NCBI GenBank assembly: GCA_911728455.2
Contig: OU452228.1
Coordinates: 9,038,629-9,102,628 of the forward strand
DNA: 64,000 nucleotides
Direction of reading: 5' to 3'
From: Marthasterias glacialis
Taxonomy: Eukaryota; Echinodermata; Asteroidea; Forcipulatida; Asteriidae
Under the pieces are notes generated by a model. It made no database searches. It was given only the letters and a program-made list of their open reading frames with translations, and was not told where the DNA came from. This document shows positions 23,637-34,394 of the stretch, piece after piece (position 1 is the stretch's first letter; each line of letters begins with the position of its first letter). The position numbers were made by a program, and so were the translations under genes.

Positions 23637-23840
23637 TTGTGTTTTTGTCCAGCACCGATGTGTTTAAGCCCTGTATACTAATTCTGAAGTCCTGTGGAAA
23701 AAATCCACAGGCATTTATTACTTGGGTGGTATTCAAACTGGCCTCTAGCTACCGGGCAAGCTCGGTGGTCTAGTGGCAAGACATCTGCTCTAGAATGGCA
23801 AAGGTTGTGGGTTCGAATCCCACCCGAGTGGACTTCTTTC
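23637..23840. mobile_element. tRNA-cored element, head-to-head inverted form
   Basis: An inverted tail and inverted 3' half of the tRNA-like core (GTCCAGCACCGATG ... ACTTGGGTGGTATTCAAACT) are followed at once by a forward core (GCTCGGTGGTCTAGTGGCAA ... GTGGGTTCGAATCCCACCC). Confidence 0.65.
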
Positions 23841-23870
23841 CATGGGATTTGAGAAAGCACTGATTATTCC

Positions 23871-23982
23871 GTTGGTAAGTGATGACGTTTTGGAGCCTGG
23901 AGTGTAATGAATGTTAATGTACATGGATGTATGCCATTCGTTTACATTGCACTTCCGACTCAAAACGTCATCATTTACCAAC
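23871..23982. repeat. Hairpin / small foldback element
   Basis: Arms GTTGGTAAGTGATGACGTTT (23871) and AAACGTCATCATTTACCAAC (ending 23982) are inverted with one mismatch. Weaker pairing extends inward. It abuts the tRNA-cored element. Confidence 0.65.
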
Positions 23983-24265
23983 AGGATACAGTGTGGGGGG
24001 GGGGGAAAGGATGGTAACTCTTTGCCAATAGAGGGCTCCATTTCTTAAACTGCTTTGTTAAAAGATTCATATAAAGATGAGTTGTCAATATTGCCATAGT
24101 GATTTGTATTATGACATCACACTTAGCTTAGCACTTAAGATACACATCCAAAGATCGATTCTAGCTCTTTGTAAAATCAGCGTTAACATTATCCGCCTCT
24201 CGTATTCCTGTTATTGGCATTTGATAAAGGACTTCAGTATTTACTTTCTGTGTTTTGTTCTGCAG

Positions 24266-24335
24266 AATCAATTTGGAAAGGCAACAAAAGACTTGACCTC
24301 AATGATCTAATAAACTGTTGTTTTCTCTGCCTGTG
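24266..24335 (+). other. TBC1D19: Possible spliced 3'UTR exon of TBC1D19
   Basis: The acceptor with a strong pyrimidine tract at 24265 is followed by AATAAA at 24309-24314, with T-rich sequence after it. No AATAAA is seen close to the TBC1D19 stop outside the 74-bp array, which makes a distal 3' end attractive. A junction 15 bases after the stop would not be expected to trigger nonsense-mediated decay. Confidence 0.3.
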
Positions 24336-24490
24336 CAATCTGTGCTCAATTTTATGGCACTCCTTACCGACCCATCGAATCACAAACTGTGTTAATAACA
24401 ATAATAATACTGGGTTTGTAGAGCACATATATCCTAGTAGCTGGATAGAGGAGCTATACAACGTTTTTAGTGTACTGGCGTACATTGGGG

Positions 24491-24865
24491 CGTATCGTGG
24501 CCAAGCAGTCAAGCACACTGGACTCTTTAGAGTGTGGGTTGTGGAGACCCGGTCTTGACATTTGTGTCCTCAAGTAAGACACTTAACCATTATTGCTTCA
24601 TCCTTCAGATGGGACGTTAAGCCGTAGATCCACTGCATTGTGTAATGCACAAAAGAATGTACGTAAAAGAACACAGTGACACTTATCGGTAAGAGAAGGG
24701 GTTTTCCCAGGTGTTTCTGGCAGTGGCTGCTGAATGCACCGCAGCACCTTGTAAGAGCTAAGGTGCTACATAAATGGGTCTCCGAATTCAAAAACTTCAA
24801 AACCTGTCTTAAAAAATTATAATAATAAGTCTAATTGTTGGCTGTATAAGACTCTGGTATTGTTA
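24491..24865 (+). mobile_element. tRNA-headed SINE, body A
   Basis: Head CGTATCGTGGCCAAGCAGTC, then GACACTTAACCATTATTGCT, GATGGGACGTTAAGCCGTAG, AGAGAAGGGGTTTTCCCAGG and CGCAGCACCTTGTAAGAGC. It ends in a (TTA)n-like tail. Confidence 0.8.
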
Positions 24866-24874
24866 TTATTATCC

Positions 24875-25128
24875 CTGTTCATCAGGCATATGCCTGAAAC
24901 TTTCCTAACTCCCAGGGGAACATACAACCTCAAGGTGCTTAAATTAGCACTGCGGGGTTAATCCAATACACTACTATCACAGCCCTCTCAGGTTTCCACC
25001 AGGGCTATGGTTAAGTGCCTTGCTTAAAGATTCAGGTGTCATGACCGGGATTGGAACCCTCACCCCGATGACTCGGCCATCAGAACTCGGCCATCTGATG
25101 CACTAGACTTCTCGGCCACAACGTGCCG
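24875..25128 (-). mobile_element. tRNA-headed SINE, body D
   Basis: On the minus strand the head begins CGTTGTGGCCGAGAAGTC and includes GGTTCCAATCCCGGTCATGA. The body differs from A, B and C (CAAGGCACTTAACCATAGCC, then TGAGAGGGCTGTGATAGTAG). It lies tail to tail with the SINE at 24491. Confidence 0.65.
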
Positions 25129-25510
25129 GTAAGCTGTGCCCTGAAATTTGGCTCAATCCTTCAATAGTTGTGCCCTCAGTTGTACAAGGCAGCTATACTT
25201 CGTCCATCATTATATTGTTTTAAAAACAACATGTGTGACACTATTTTGTGATTTTCTGTAGTTACTGTTGGATTGAGGAAAGTGGAGGCCTTATGCAAAT
25301 CAAATGAAAATGACAAAAGATTTTGTGTAACTGTAATAAAAAAAAGAATGTTTTTGTTGACAGTATAACATGTTTAAGGTTGATCTTCTTCAGTAGTGTA
25401 TTCTTTATGAATTTTGATGTCATTTTTTGTAAACAAGTCATTGGTAACATCACGTGTTCATTACTTGCCAACCTGCCCACTTAGAAAATGTCCTTAAAAA
25501 TACCTGATAT
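25129..25510. other. Intergenic, nothing recognised
   Basis: AT-rich with no repeat, exon or structured element that I can support. Confidence 0.5.
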
Positions 25511-25519
25511 TGTTGGCCA

Positions 25520-26330
25520 GCAAATCTCATATCAACAGCACCCTGCCCCTTCAGCACTCAGTAGCATCCATCAGCACCAACCCCCACCCCATTCCACCAC
25601 TAACCCCTTCACTCAGTAAATATCAGCAGCATCCATCAGCACCAACCCCCATCCCATTCCATCACCATCCCTCCACTCAGTAAATATCAGCAGCATCCAT
25701 CAACACCAACCCCCAGCCCATTCCATCACCATCCCTCCCTTCAGTAAATATCAGCAGCATCCATCAACACCAACCCCACCCCCATTCCATCACCATCCCT
25801 CCACTCAGCAAATATCAGCAGCATCCATCAACACCAACCCCAACCCCATTTCAGCACCATCCCTCCACTCAACAAATATCAGCAGCAGCCATCAACACCA
25901 ACCCCAACCCCATTCCATCACCATCCCTCCACTCAACAAATATCAGCAGCACCCATCATTACCAACCCCCACCCCATTCCATCACCATCCCTCCACTCAG
26001 CAAATATCAGCAGCATCCATCAGCACCAACCCCCACCCCATTCCATCACCGTCCCTCCACTCAGTAAATATCAGCAGCACCCATCATTACCAACCCCCAC
26101 CCCATTCCATCACCATCCCTCCACTCAGTAAATATTAGCAGCATCCATCATCACCAACCCCCACCCCATTCCATCACCATCCCTCCACTCAGTAAATATC
26201 AGCAGCATCCATCAACACCAACCCCTACCCCATTCCATCACCATCCCTCCACTCAACAAATATCAGCAGCACCCATCATCACCAACCCCCACCCCATTCC
26301 ATCACCAGCCCTCCAGCAACTATATCAGCT
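25520..26330. repeat. 64-bp C-rich minisatellite, about 12 copies
   Basis: Unit CACTCAGTAAATATCAGCAG, CATCCATCAACACCAACCCC and CACCCCATTCCATCACCATC, then CCTC. There is a strong strand asymmetry: the plus strand has almost no G. Flanking edges decay into C-runs near 26330. Confidence 0.9.
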
Positions 26331-26830
26331 CAACCCCCCCCCCTCCCAATTCCTGTCCCCGGAGACCCCAGCCTCATCCCAAGCCCCTCACCTTGCAAAA
26401 TTTAATTAATTTAATATTAGTTGATTGTCACATGAGTTGCCTCTGAGGAAAACACTTGCATTGTTCTAAACTATGGTCTGGTTCCATAAATCACTTGTAT
26501 AAGATTTTCAGAAATCACAACATCGGATTGTTGACCATGTTCTTTCGACTTTCCCTGAGCCTCTGTCCAGTCATTTTCATAAAATACAGTAACAAATACC
26601 AGTTTTATATCAGAAAAGGGGTGACATTTTCCCTTCCAGCCTTGAATGTTGAATCAAAATGGCTACACTATGATGAAGGCCTTGGTAAGTTTTTTTTTTT
26701 GGTATAAAATTATAGTAGTAGTAATCCTATTTTGAGCATAATTATGTACATGGTTTTTATGATGCAACTACCATTGTAGATATTTGTTTTTTAATTTCAA
26801 AATCCTCATTATGTTCTTCTTTTGTTTAAT

Positions 26831-27385
26831 CAGATTGGGCTGTCGCAGTTTGGTTGAATGAAGGCGCAATTTTTGTAAACAAGAACGATGTCATGGAAAC
26901 ACAGAGGTCGGAAGGCAGGTCAACCCCTTTTGTTTGAGGTATGTGTACAACGTATTCCATTTTTTTGTTGACTGACGAATAAAAAACGCATTGAGTTCCC
27001 GGTGTCGGTAGGAAGGTCTTTGATGTGCCCTTTTGGCCTATAAATTATATAATTTTATTCACTCACTACTTTGATCAAAAATATCCACCTTTAATTTTCC
27101 TCCATTATTCCACGTGTGGAACAGCATTCACGTGAATCTTTTTTTCATACCAGCCTCGGTTTGGTTTTATAAGTTTTCATTTTGAGAAATACAAGACGGT
27201 TGAATGATTCAATACAAATATGTTTTTTAATATATGCGAGCTGGAAGAACTAGAAAAGACACTAATTAATGCCCGCTTGAAATTTAATTGACTTATTATA
27301 GGAATGCCGAGCTATGACTTCGTCCTTGTTTACAAAAATTGCGCCCTCATTCAGTCAGACTGCGTCAGCCAAAACTGATTGATCA
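26831..27385. mobile_element. Non-autonomous DNA-transposon-like element with long inverted ends
   Basis: Left end TGGGCTGTCGCAGTTTGGTT, GAATGAAGGCGCAATTTTTG and TAAACAAGAACGATGTCATG is inverted at 27300-27385 (CTATGACTTCGTCCTTGTTT, ACAAAAATTGCGCCCTCATT, CAGTCAGACTGCGTCAGCCA). Arms are about 75 bp with a few mismatches. The 400-bp interior is non-coding. Confidence 0.65.
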
Positions 27386-27774
27386 CAAACTTTTGTCAAA
27401 TTCCCGGGCTTTCCATCATGCAGATGCGCTCAACAACAACAACCGATTAAGTTCTGGCCAATCTGCTTCGTTCCAAGATAACAACCAGTTGCATATGCAT
27501 TCAATAACAACCCATTAAATTCTGGCCAATCTGCTGGATTCCCATCAATAGGGCAAGATGCAACCCCGTCCAATTGCAGGGTGCGTTTTGCTGTTCTTGC
27601 TCTAAATAGAACGGGGTTTGTTGTACAATTGGTGTTTTGTGTTAAACGATCTGCAAGGCTGCAACAACAATGAGGAAAACCTGTTAGATTTGTAATCCTA
27701 TTATTGTTGGACTTTATTTCTGTTGAAGGCGTGTCTGTCAGGACTGGGTATTGTATTCGTCTTGGATATGAACA

Positions 27775-27800
27775 CTACATAAAAGCTCAATCTTCTCATT
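27775..27800 (+). promoter_or_regulatory. Possible core promoter (TATA-like plus initiator)
   Basis: TACATAAAAGC (about 27777-27787) is followed some 20-25 bases later by an initiator-like TCATTC. It precedes the exon-like blocks of the small-gene model. Weak evidence. Confidence 0.25.
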
Positions 27801-30800
27801 CAGGAGCCAGATTCTGTGCCGTGAAGTGGTATGCCCAGGAGCTCCCGATGCCTTGACGATGTGAACCCGGCCCGGCGTTGCAGTGACTGGGTCCCCGCAC
27901 CCTAAACCACCGGACTGTGGTAAGTTTTCATTTATTCACTCCGTTGAACTGTGTGCATTCTTCGACTGTTCACTATTTATTCGCGCTGGCTGGCAATTTC
28001 TCACATATTCAGTTTATTTATCTTGATAGCCAGCCTTGAATGAAATTGTTCAATCGTGCAATTGTACATACTGCTGTGTAATATTCGAGCTAAAAGCATC
28101 CGTTTTCAGCAAAGACTGTTGGCCCTTCTTGCCGTTAGTAAGCTTGCAACATTGTGATACTTTCGTAAATTCAATTCAATTATAGTTTTCTGTATTTGCA
28201 TTGATACTTAATATTTCTTGGTTTTTTTTTATTCCTGCCTCAAAAATCTACTGGAAGGCGGCGTTGACGTTTCTTGAACCCTGGCGATGTCAACCCAAAT
28301 CGGCCTACCTCATCCCAACAAACAAGAACATGTAAGTTCCTTTATTTTTTTTTACACACAACAGTGAAATTTCAAATTGGCTTTATTTTATTTGGATTGT
28401 AATTGGTCCCTTTGCTACTTGACTACTTGTCATTCCTTCACAAAATTTCAATACTTTTGTAAATCCTTGCGAGCATTTTTTTAAATGTAATTGGATTGCA
28501 ATTAGTCTGTTGCTACTTGACTAAATGTACTTGCCATTCCCTCACAACATTTCCATTCTAATTGTGTTTCATTACAAAGCATGGTAAATTCTTGCAAGTT
28601 TTTTTTTATTTAATTGGATTACAATTAGTCTGTTGCTACTTGACTACATGTACTTGCCATTCCCTCACATTTCCATTCTAATTGTGTTTCATTACAAAGC
28701 ATGGTAAATTCTTGCAAGTTTTTTTTTTATTTAATTGGATTACAATTAGTCTGTTGCTACTTGACTAAATGTACTTGCCATTCCCTCGCAACATTTCCAT
28801 TCTAATTGTGTTTCATTACAAAGCATGGTATTTTCTTGCAATTTTTTTTTATTTAATTGGATTACAATTAGTCTGTTGCTACTTGACTAAATGTACTTGC
28901 CATTCCCTCGCAACATTTCCATTCTAATCGTGTTTCATTACAAAGCATGGTATTTTCTTGCAAGTTTTTTTTTATTTAATTGGATTACAATTAGTCTGTT
29001 GCTACTTGACTAAATGTACTTGCCATTCCCTCGCAACATTTCCATTCTAATTGTGTTTCATTACAAAGCATGGTATTTTCTTGCAAGTTTTTGTTTTATT
29101 TAATTGGATTACAATTAGTCTGTTGCTACTTGACTAAATGTACTTGCCATTCCCTCACATTTCCATTCTAATTGTGTTTCATTACAAAGCATGGTAAATT
29201 CTTGCAAGTTTTTTTTTTTATTTAATTGGATTGCAATTAGTCTGTTGCTACTTGACTACATGTACTTGCCATTCCCTCACAACATTTCCATTCTAATTGT
29301 GTTTCATTACAAAGCATGAAATTTTCTTGCAAGTTTTTTTTTTATTTAGTTTGATTACAATTAGTCTGTTGCTACTTGACTAAATGTACTTGCCATTCCC
29401 TCGCAACATTTCCATTCTAATTGTGTTTCATTACAAAGCATGGTATTTTCTTGCAAGTTTTTTTTTTATTTAGTTTGATTACAATTAGTCTGTTGCTACT
29501 TGACTAAATGTATTAGCCATTCCCTCACAACATTTTCATTCTAATTGTGTTTCATTACAAAGCATGGTATTTTCTTGCAAGTTTTTTTTTATTTAATTGG
29601 ATTGCAATTAGTCTGTTGCTACTTGACTACATGTACTTGCCATTCCCTCGCAACATTTCCATTCTAATTGTGTTTCATTACAAAGCATGGTATTTTCTTG
29701 CAAGTTTTTTTTTATTTAATTGGATTACAATTAGTCTGTTGCTACTTGACTAAATGTACTTGCCATTCCCTCGCAACATTTCCATTCTAATTGTGTTTCA
29801 TTACAAAGCATGGTAAATTCTTGCAATTTTTTTTTATTTAATTGGATTACAATTAGTCTGTTGCTACTTGACTAAATGTACTTGCCATTCCCTCACAACA
29901 TTTCTATTCTAATTGTGTTTCATTACAAAGCATGGTATTTTCTTGCAAGTTTTTTTTTTATTTAATTGGATTACAATTAGTCTGTTGCTACTTGACTACA
30001 TGTACTTGCCATTCCCTCACAACATTTCCATTCTAATTGTGTTTCATTACAAAGCATGAAATTTTCTTGCAAGTTTTTTTTTATTTAGTTTGATTACAAT
30101 TAGTCTGTTGCTACTTGACTAAATGTATTTGCCATTCCCTCACAACATTTTCATTCTAATTGTGTTTCATTACAAAGCATGGTATTTTCTTGCAAGTTTT
30201 TTTTTATTTAATTGGATTACAATTAGTCTGTTGCTACTTGACTACATGTACTTGCCATTCCCTCGCAACATTTCCATTCTAATTGTGTTTCATTACAAAG
30301 CATGGTATTTTCTTGCAAGTTTTTTTTTTATTTAATTGGATTACAATTAGTCTGTTGCTACTTGACTAAATGTACTTGCCATTCCCTCGCAACATTTCCA
30401 TTCTAATTGTGTTTCATTACAAAGCATGGTAAATTCTTGCAAGTTTTTTTTTTTATTTAATTAGATTACAATTAGTCTGTTGCTACTTGACTAAATGTAT
30501 TTGCCATTCCCTCACAACATTTCCATTCTAATTGTGTTTCATTACAAAACATGGTAAATTCTTGCAATTTTTTTTTATTTAATTGGATTACAATTAGTCT
30601 GTTGCTACTTGACTAAATGTACTTGCCATTCCCTCACAACATTTCTATTCTAATTGTGTTTCATTACAAAGCATGGTATTTTCTTGCAAGTTTTTTTTTT
30701 ATTTAATTGGATTACAATTAGTCTGTTGCTACTTGACTACATGTACTTGCCATTCCCTCACATTTCCATTCTAATTGTGTTTCATTACAAAGCATGGTAA

Positions 30801-32381
30801 ATTCTTGCAAGTTTTTTTTTTTATTTAATTGGATTGCAATTAGTCTGTTGCTACTTGACTACATGTACTTGCCATTCCCTCACAACATTTCCATTCTAAT
30901 TGTGTTTCATTACAAAGCATGAAATTTTCTTGCAAGTTTTTTTTTATTTAGTTTGATTACAATTAGTCTGTTGCTACTTGACTAAATGTATTTGCCATTC
31001 CCTCACAACATTTTCATTCTAATTGTGTTTCATTACAAAGCATGGTATTTTCTTGCAAGTTTTTTTTTATTTAATTGGATTACAATTAGTCTGTTGCTAC
31101 TTGACTACATGTACTTGCCATTCCCTCGCAACATTTCCATTCTAATTGTGTTTCATTACAAAGCATGGTATTTTCTTGCAAGTTTTTTTTTTATTTAATT
31201 GGATTACAATTAGTCTGTTGCTACTTGACTACATGTACTTGCCATTCCCTCGCAACATTTCCATTCTAATTGTGTTTCATTACAAAGCATGGTATTTTCT
31301 TGCAAGTTTTTTTTTTATTTAATTGGATTACAATTAGTCTGTTGCTACTTGACTAAATGTATTTGCCATTCCCTCACAACATTTCTATTCTAATTGTGTT
31401 TCATTACAAAGCATGGTAAATTCTTGCAATTTTTTTTTATTTAATTGGATTACAATTAGTCTGTTGCTACTTGACTAAATGTACTTGCCATTCCCTCACA
31501 ACATTTCCATTCTAATTGTGTTTCATTACAAAGCATGGTAAATTCTTGCAAGCAACTTTTTTATTTAATTGGATTGCAAGTAGTCTGTTGCTACTTGACT
31601 AAATGTACTTGCCATTCCCTCACAACATTTCTATTCTAATTGTGTTTCATTACAAAGCATGGTAAATTCTTGCAAGTTTTTTTTTATTTAGTTTGATTAC
31701 AATTAGTCTGTTGCTACTTGACTAAATGTACTTGCCATTCCCTCACAACATTTCTATTCTAATTGTGTTTCATTACAAAGCATGGTAAATTCTTGCAAGT
31801 TTTTTTTAATTTAGTTTGATTACAAGTAGTCTGTTGCTACTTGACTAAATGTACTTGCCATTCCCTCGCAACATTTCCATTCTAATTATGTTTCATTACA
31901 AAGCATAGTAAGTTTTGTTTTTTTTCCCCTTTTTTTAATGTTGCATTCAGCAATTCATTTATAGACAGTTTATTTTCATTTGGATTGTTTTTAATGAAAT
32001 GCTTTAAACATCATTGTGATCAAACTTGTTTATTATTTAGCCTTGTCATTTCATATCCACACCTTCAATACTTTTGTAAAGTCTTGAATACTTTTGTAAA
32101 GTCTTGAATACTTTTGTTCACCTAGTATTTACCAATTATGAAAACTTAACACAAAAACTTGCTTGAAATTTATCTGCCGTTGCTCGACATTTTGTTTTGT
32201 AGTATTTACAAAAAAATTGCTTGAAATTATACTTATGCTAAATTTTCCCCTTTTTTCACAGTTACTCCATTTCATCAACACCATTGACCAAGTCGTCTGT
32301 GATTTTAACGAAAGAAATGAAGTCATCCAAGTACCAGGAAGAGATGTCCGCTTCACCGATTGCTCGACATTTACTTCGTAA
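27800..32381 (+). CDS. Putative small three-exon gene (54 codons), function unknown
   Basis: The model is a non-coding exon about 27800-27919 (donor TGTG|GTAAG), an exon 28258-28331 with ATG at 28287 (MSTQIGLPHPNKQEH, donor CAT|GTAAGT), and an exon 32262-32381 after TTTTTTCACAG (LLHFINTIDQVVCDFNERNE, VIQVPGRDVRFTDCSTFTS, TAA). The two coding pieces join in phase 0. The intron between them is the 124-bp satellite. The last exon lies inside a tandem array, and its final codons are repeat-derived. I recognise no family. Upstream ATGs in the first exon and the satellite setting argue for caution; this may be a non-coding transcript or chance. Confidence 0.3.
28380..31905. repeat. 124-bp satellite, about 28 copies
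   Basis: Unit TTTAATTGGATTACAATTAG, TCTGTTGCTACTTGACTAAA, TGTACTTGCCATTCCCTCGC, AACATTTCCATTCTAATTGT, GTTTCATTACAAAGCATGG, then a variable T run. The T-run length varies from 7 to 10 and makes units 120-126 bp. Segments at about 30123 and 30986 repeat with an 863-bp shift (seven units), so higher-order amplification has occurred. Because the unit is not a multiple of three, no long frame crosses it. Confidence 0.95.
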
Positions 32382-33700
32382 TATTTACCAAAATTTTGCT
32401 TGAAATGTATTTGCATTTGCTAGACGTTTTGTTTGCCAAACTTTACCAAAACAATTTGCTTGAAATTTACCTGCGTTTTCCCGACATTAAATTTTGAAAA
32501 CTTCACACAAATACTTGTTTGAAATTTATCTGCCGTTGCTCGACATTGAGTTTTTGTAGTATTTACTAAAAATTTGCTTGAAATTTATTTGAATTTGCTA
32601 GAGGTTAAGCTTGCAAAACGTCACCAACAAAATTTGCTTGAAATTTATCTGCATTTGCTTGACAATTTATTTTTAAAACTTTGCCCCAAATTTTGCTTAA
32701 TTTATGTGCAATCCTAGACATTTAGACGTTTTGTTTGCCAAACTTTACCAAAACAATTTGCTTGAAATTTACCTGCGTTTTCCTGACATTAAATTTTGAG
32801 AACTTCACACAAAACTTGCTTGAAACTTATCTGTCGTTGCTCGCCATTGAGTTTTTGTAGTATTTACCAAAAATTTGCTTGAAATTTATTTGAATTTGCT
32901 AGAGGTGAAGCTTGCAAAACGTCGCCAACAAAATTTGCTTGAAATTTATCTGCATTTGCTTGACAATTTATTTTTAAAACTTTGCCCCAAATTTTGCTTA
33001 ATTTATGTGCCATCCTAGACATTTAGACGTTTTGTTTGCCAAACTTTACCAAAACAATTTGCTTGAAATTTACCTGCGTTTTCCTGACATTAAATTTTGA
33101 GAACTTCACACAAAACTTGCTTGAAACTTATCTGTCGTTGCTCGCCATTGAGTTTTTGTAGTATTTACCAAAAACTTGCTTGAAATTTATTTGAATTTGC
33201 TAGAGGTTAAGCTTGCAAAACGTCACCAACAAAATTTGCTTGAAATTTTTCTGCATTTGCTTGACATTTTATTTTTAAAACTTAGCCCCAAATTTTGCTT
33301 AATTTATGTGCAATCCTAGACATTTAGACGTTTTGTTTGCCAAACTTTACCAAAACAATTTGCTTGAAATTTACCTGCGTTTTCCCGACATTAAATTTTG
33401 AGAACTTCACACAAAAACTTGCTTGAAATTTATCTGCCGTTGCTCGACATTGAGTTTTTGTAGTATTTACCAAAAATTTGCTTGAAGATTGTTTGAATTT
33501 GCTAGAGGTTTAGCTTGCAAAACGTCACCAACAAAATTTGCTTGAAAATTATTTGAATTTGCTAGAATTTTAGCTTGTCAAATGTCACCAACAAAATTTG
33601 CTTGAAATTTATCTGCATTTGCTTGATATTTTATTTTTAAAACTTTGCCCCAAATTTTGCTTAATTTATGTGTAATCCTAAACATTTAGTTTAAATTTAG
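32130..33700. repeat. About 60-bp array organised in 303-bp higher-order units
   Basis: Basic units share TTTGCTTGAAATTTATCTGC. Five diverged types form a 303-bp unit starting GTTTTGTTTGCCAAACTTTA, seen near 32425, 32728, 33031 and 33333. The exon-like block 32262-32360 interrupts the array near its left edge. Confidence 0.88.
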
Positions 33701-33762
33701 TTTAATTTATCTGTGTTAAAACTTTTCTGATTGTATGCCAAATTTCCCCATTGTAAAAGGTT

Positions 33763-33770
33763 CAATAAAA
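33763..33770 (+). terminator. Possible polyadenylation signal for the small-gene model
   Basis: CAATAAAAC occurs at the right edge of the array, followed by T-rich sequence. Only meaningful if the 27800-32381 model is transcribed. Confidence 0.2.
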
Positions 33771-33812
33771 CTTCTTCCGTATTGTTTCTCCACTGCTTCT
33801 TTTATTGGACTC

Positions 33813-33975
33813 GGATAATTAAATTATTTTAATAATATAATACAATCTATTATATTATTAAAATATTTAATTATCTGAAGAAGTCCCACCACATTGGTAA
33901 GTAACTTGTTGAACAAGTTACTTACCAATGTGTTGGGACTTCTTCAGATAATTAAATATTTTAATAATATAATAT
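33813..33975. repeat. Nested long palindrome
   Basis: Arms of about 63 bp (33848-33910 and 33912-33974) centred on 33911 pair with a single mismatch. They contain AATCTGAAGAAG-like text, TAAGTAACTTGTT and an AT-rich end. A further copy of the AT-rich arm end (ATAATTAAATTATTTTAATA, from about 33815) makes a second inverted pair with the left arm. MITE-like or cruciform-forming. Confidence 0.85.
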
Positions 33976-33989
33976 ATTATATATATACA

Positions 33990-34030
33990 TACATAAAATA
34001 AAATAAAATAAAATAAAATAAAAATGAAAA
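33990..34030. repeat. (AAAAT)n microsatellite
   Basis: Six to seven AAAAT pentamers directly follow the palindrome and an (AT)n run. Confidence 0.85.
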
Positions 34031-34084
34031 TTAAAGAAAAATAAAAACCAAGACAATACGGCCAAAGGGAACCTTTAAAATTTT

Positions 34085-34356
34085 TTCCGGCTTACGCCGG
34101 ACCATGCGTGGCTTCGCCCCGCCACCCCAGGGGGGCTTCGCCCCCCTATCCCCCCTTTTCTACTCACCCTAGTTATAAATAGCAGGGGCTACGCCCCCTT
34201 GGTCACCACCTATTACAATTCACATACTTTCATTACTCCACTCACTCAAACAGCGGGGGCAACGCCCCCTTAGTGCCACACCTTACACTAACCATACTTC
34301 ATATAAAACGTCTACAATAATCTATTATTGCAGACTAGCAGGGGCTACACCCCCTT
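34085..34356. repeat. Cluster of GC-rich hairpins in direct-repeat modules
   Basis: Hairpins: TCCGGCTTACGCCGGA (34086-34101), GTGGC...GCCAC (34108-34125), AGGGGGGCTTCGCCCCCCT (34129-34147), AGGGGCTACGCCCCCT (34184-34199), GGGGGCAACGCCCCC (34255-34269) and AGGGGCTACACCCCCT (about 34339-34354). The last three sit in a repeated module, hairpin then TTAG/TTGGT, CCAC and an A/C-rich spacer, at 70-85 bp spacing. The surroundings are very AT-rich. Such GC clusters are typical of some organelle and microbial genomes; origin here unknown. Confidence 0.8.
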
Positions 34357-34394
34357 AGAAACCACCTACAACCACACAAAAAAAACTTTAACAA

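Larger units (their letters stand above)
18208..24265 (+). other. TBC1D19: Candidate intron in the TBC1D19 3'UTR, otherwise intergenic
   Basis: A consensus donor GTAAGA lies 15 bases after the stop. The next strong acceptor seen on this strand is TTTTGTTCTGCAG at 24253-24265. Between them lie repeats and the decayed CNBD2-like terminal exon on the other strand. The splice pairing is an inference. Confidence 0.3.

Noticed and set aside
24214-24558. 114-codon frame ending in a SINE
   Set aside because: It runs through a splice-acceptor-like region and into the tRNA-like head of a SINE; no protein similarity recognised.
28380-31905. Repeat-spacer look of the 124-bp and 66-bp arrays as a CRISPR
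   Set aside because: Eukaryotic context, contiguous units with no unique spacers, no cas genes.
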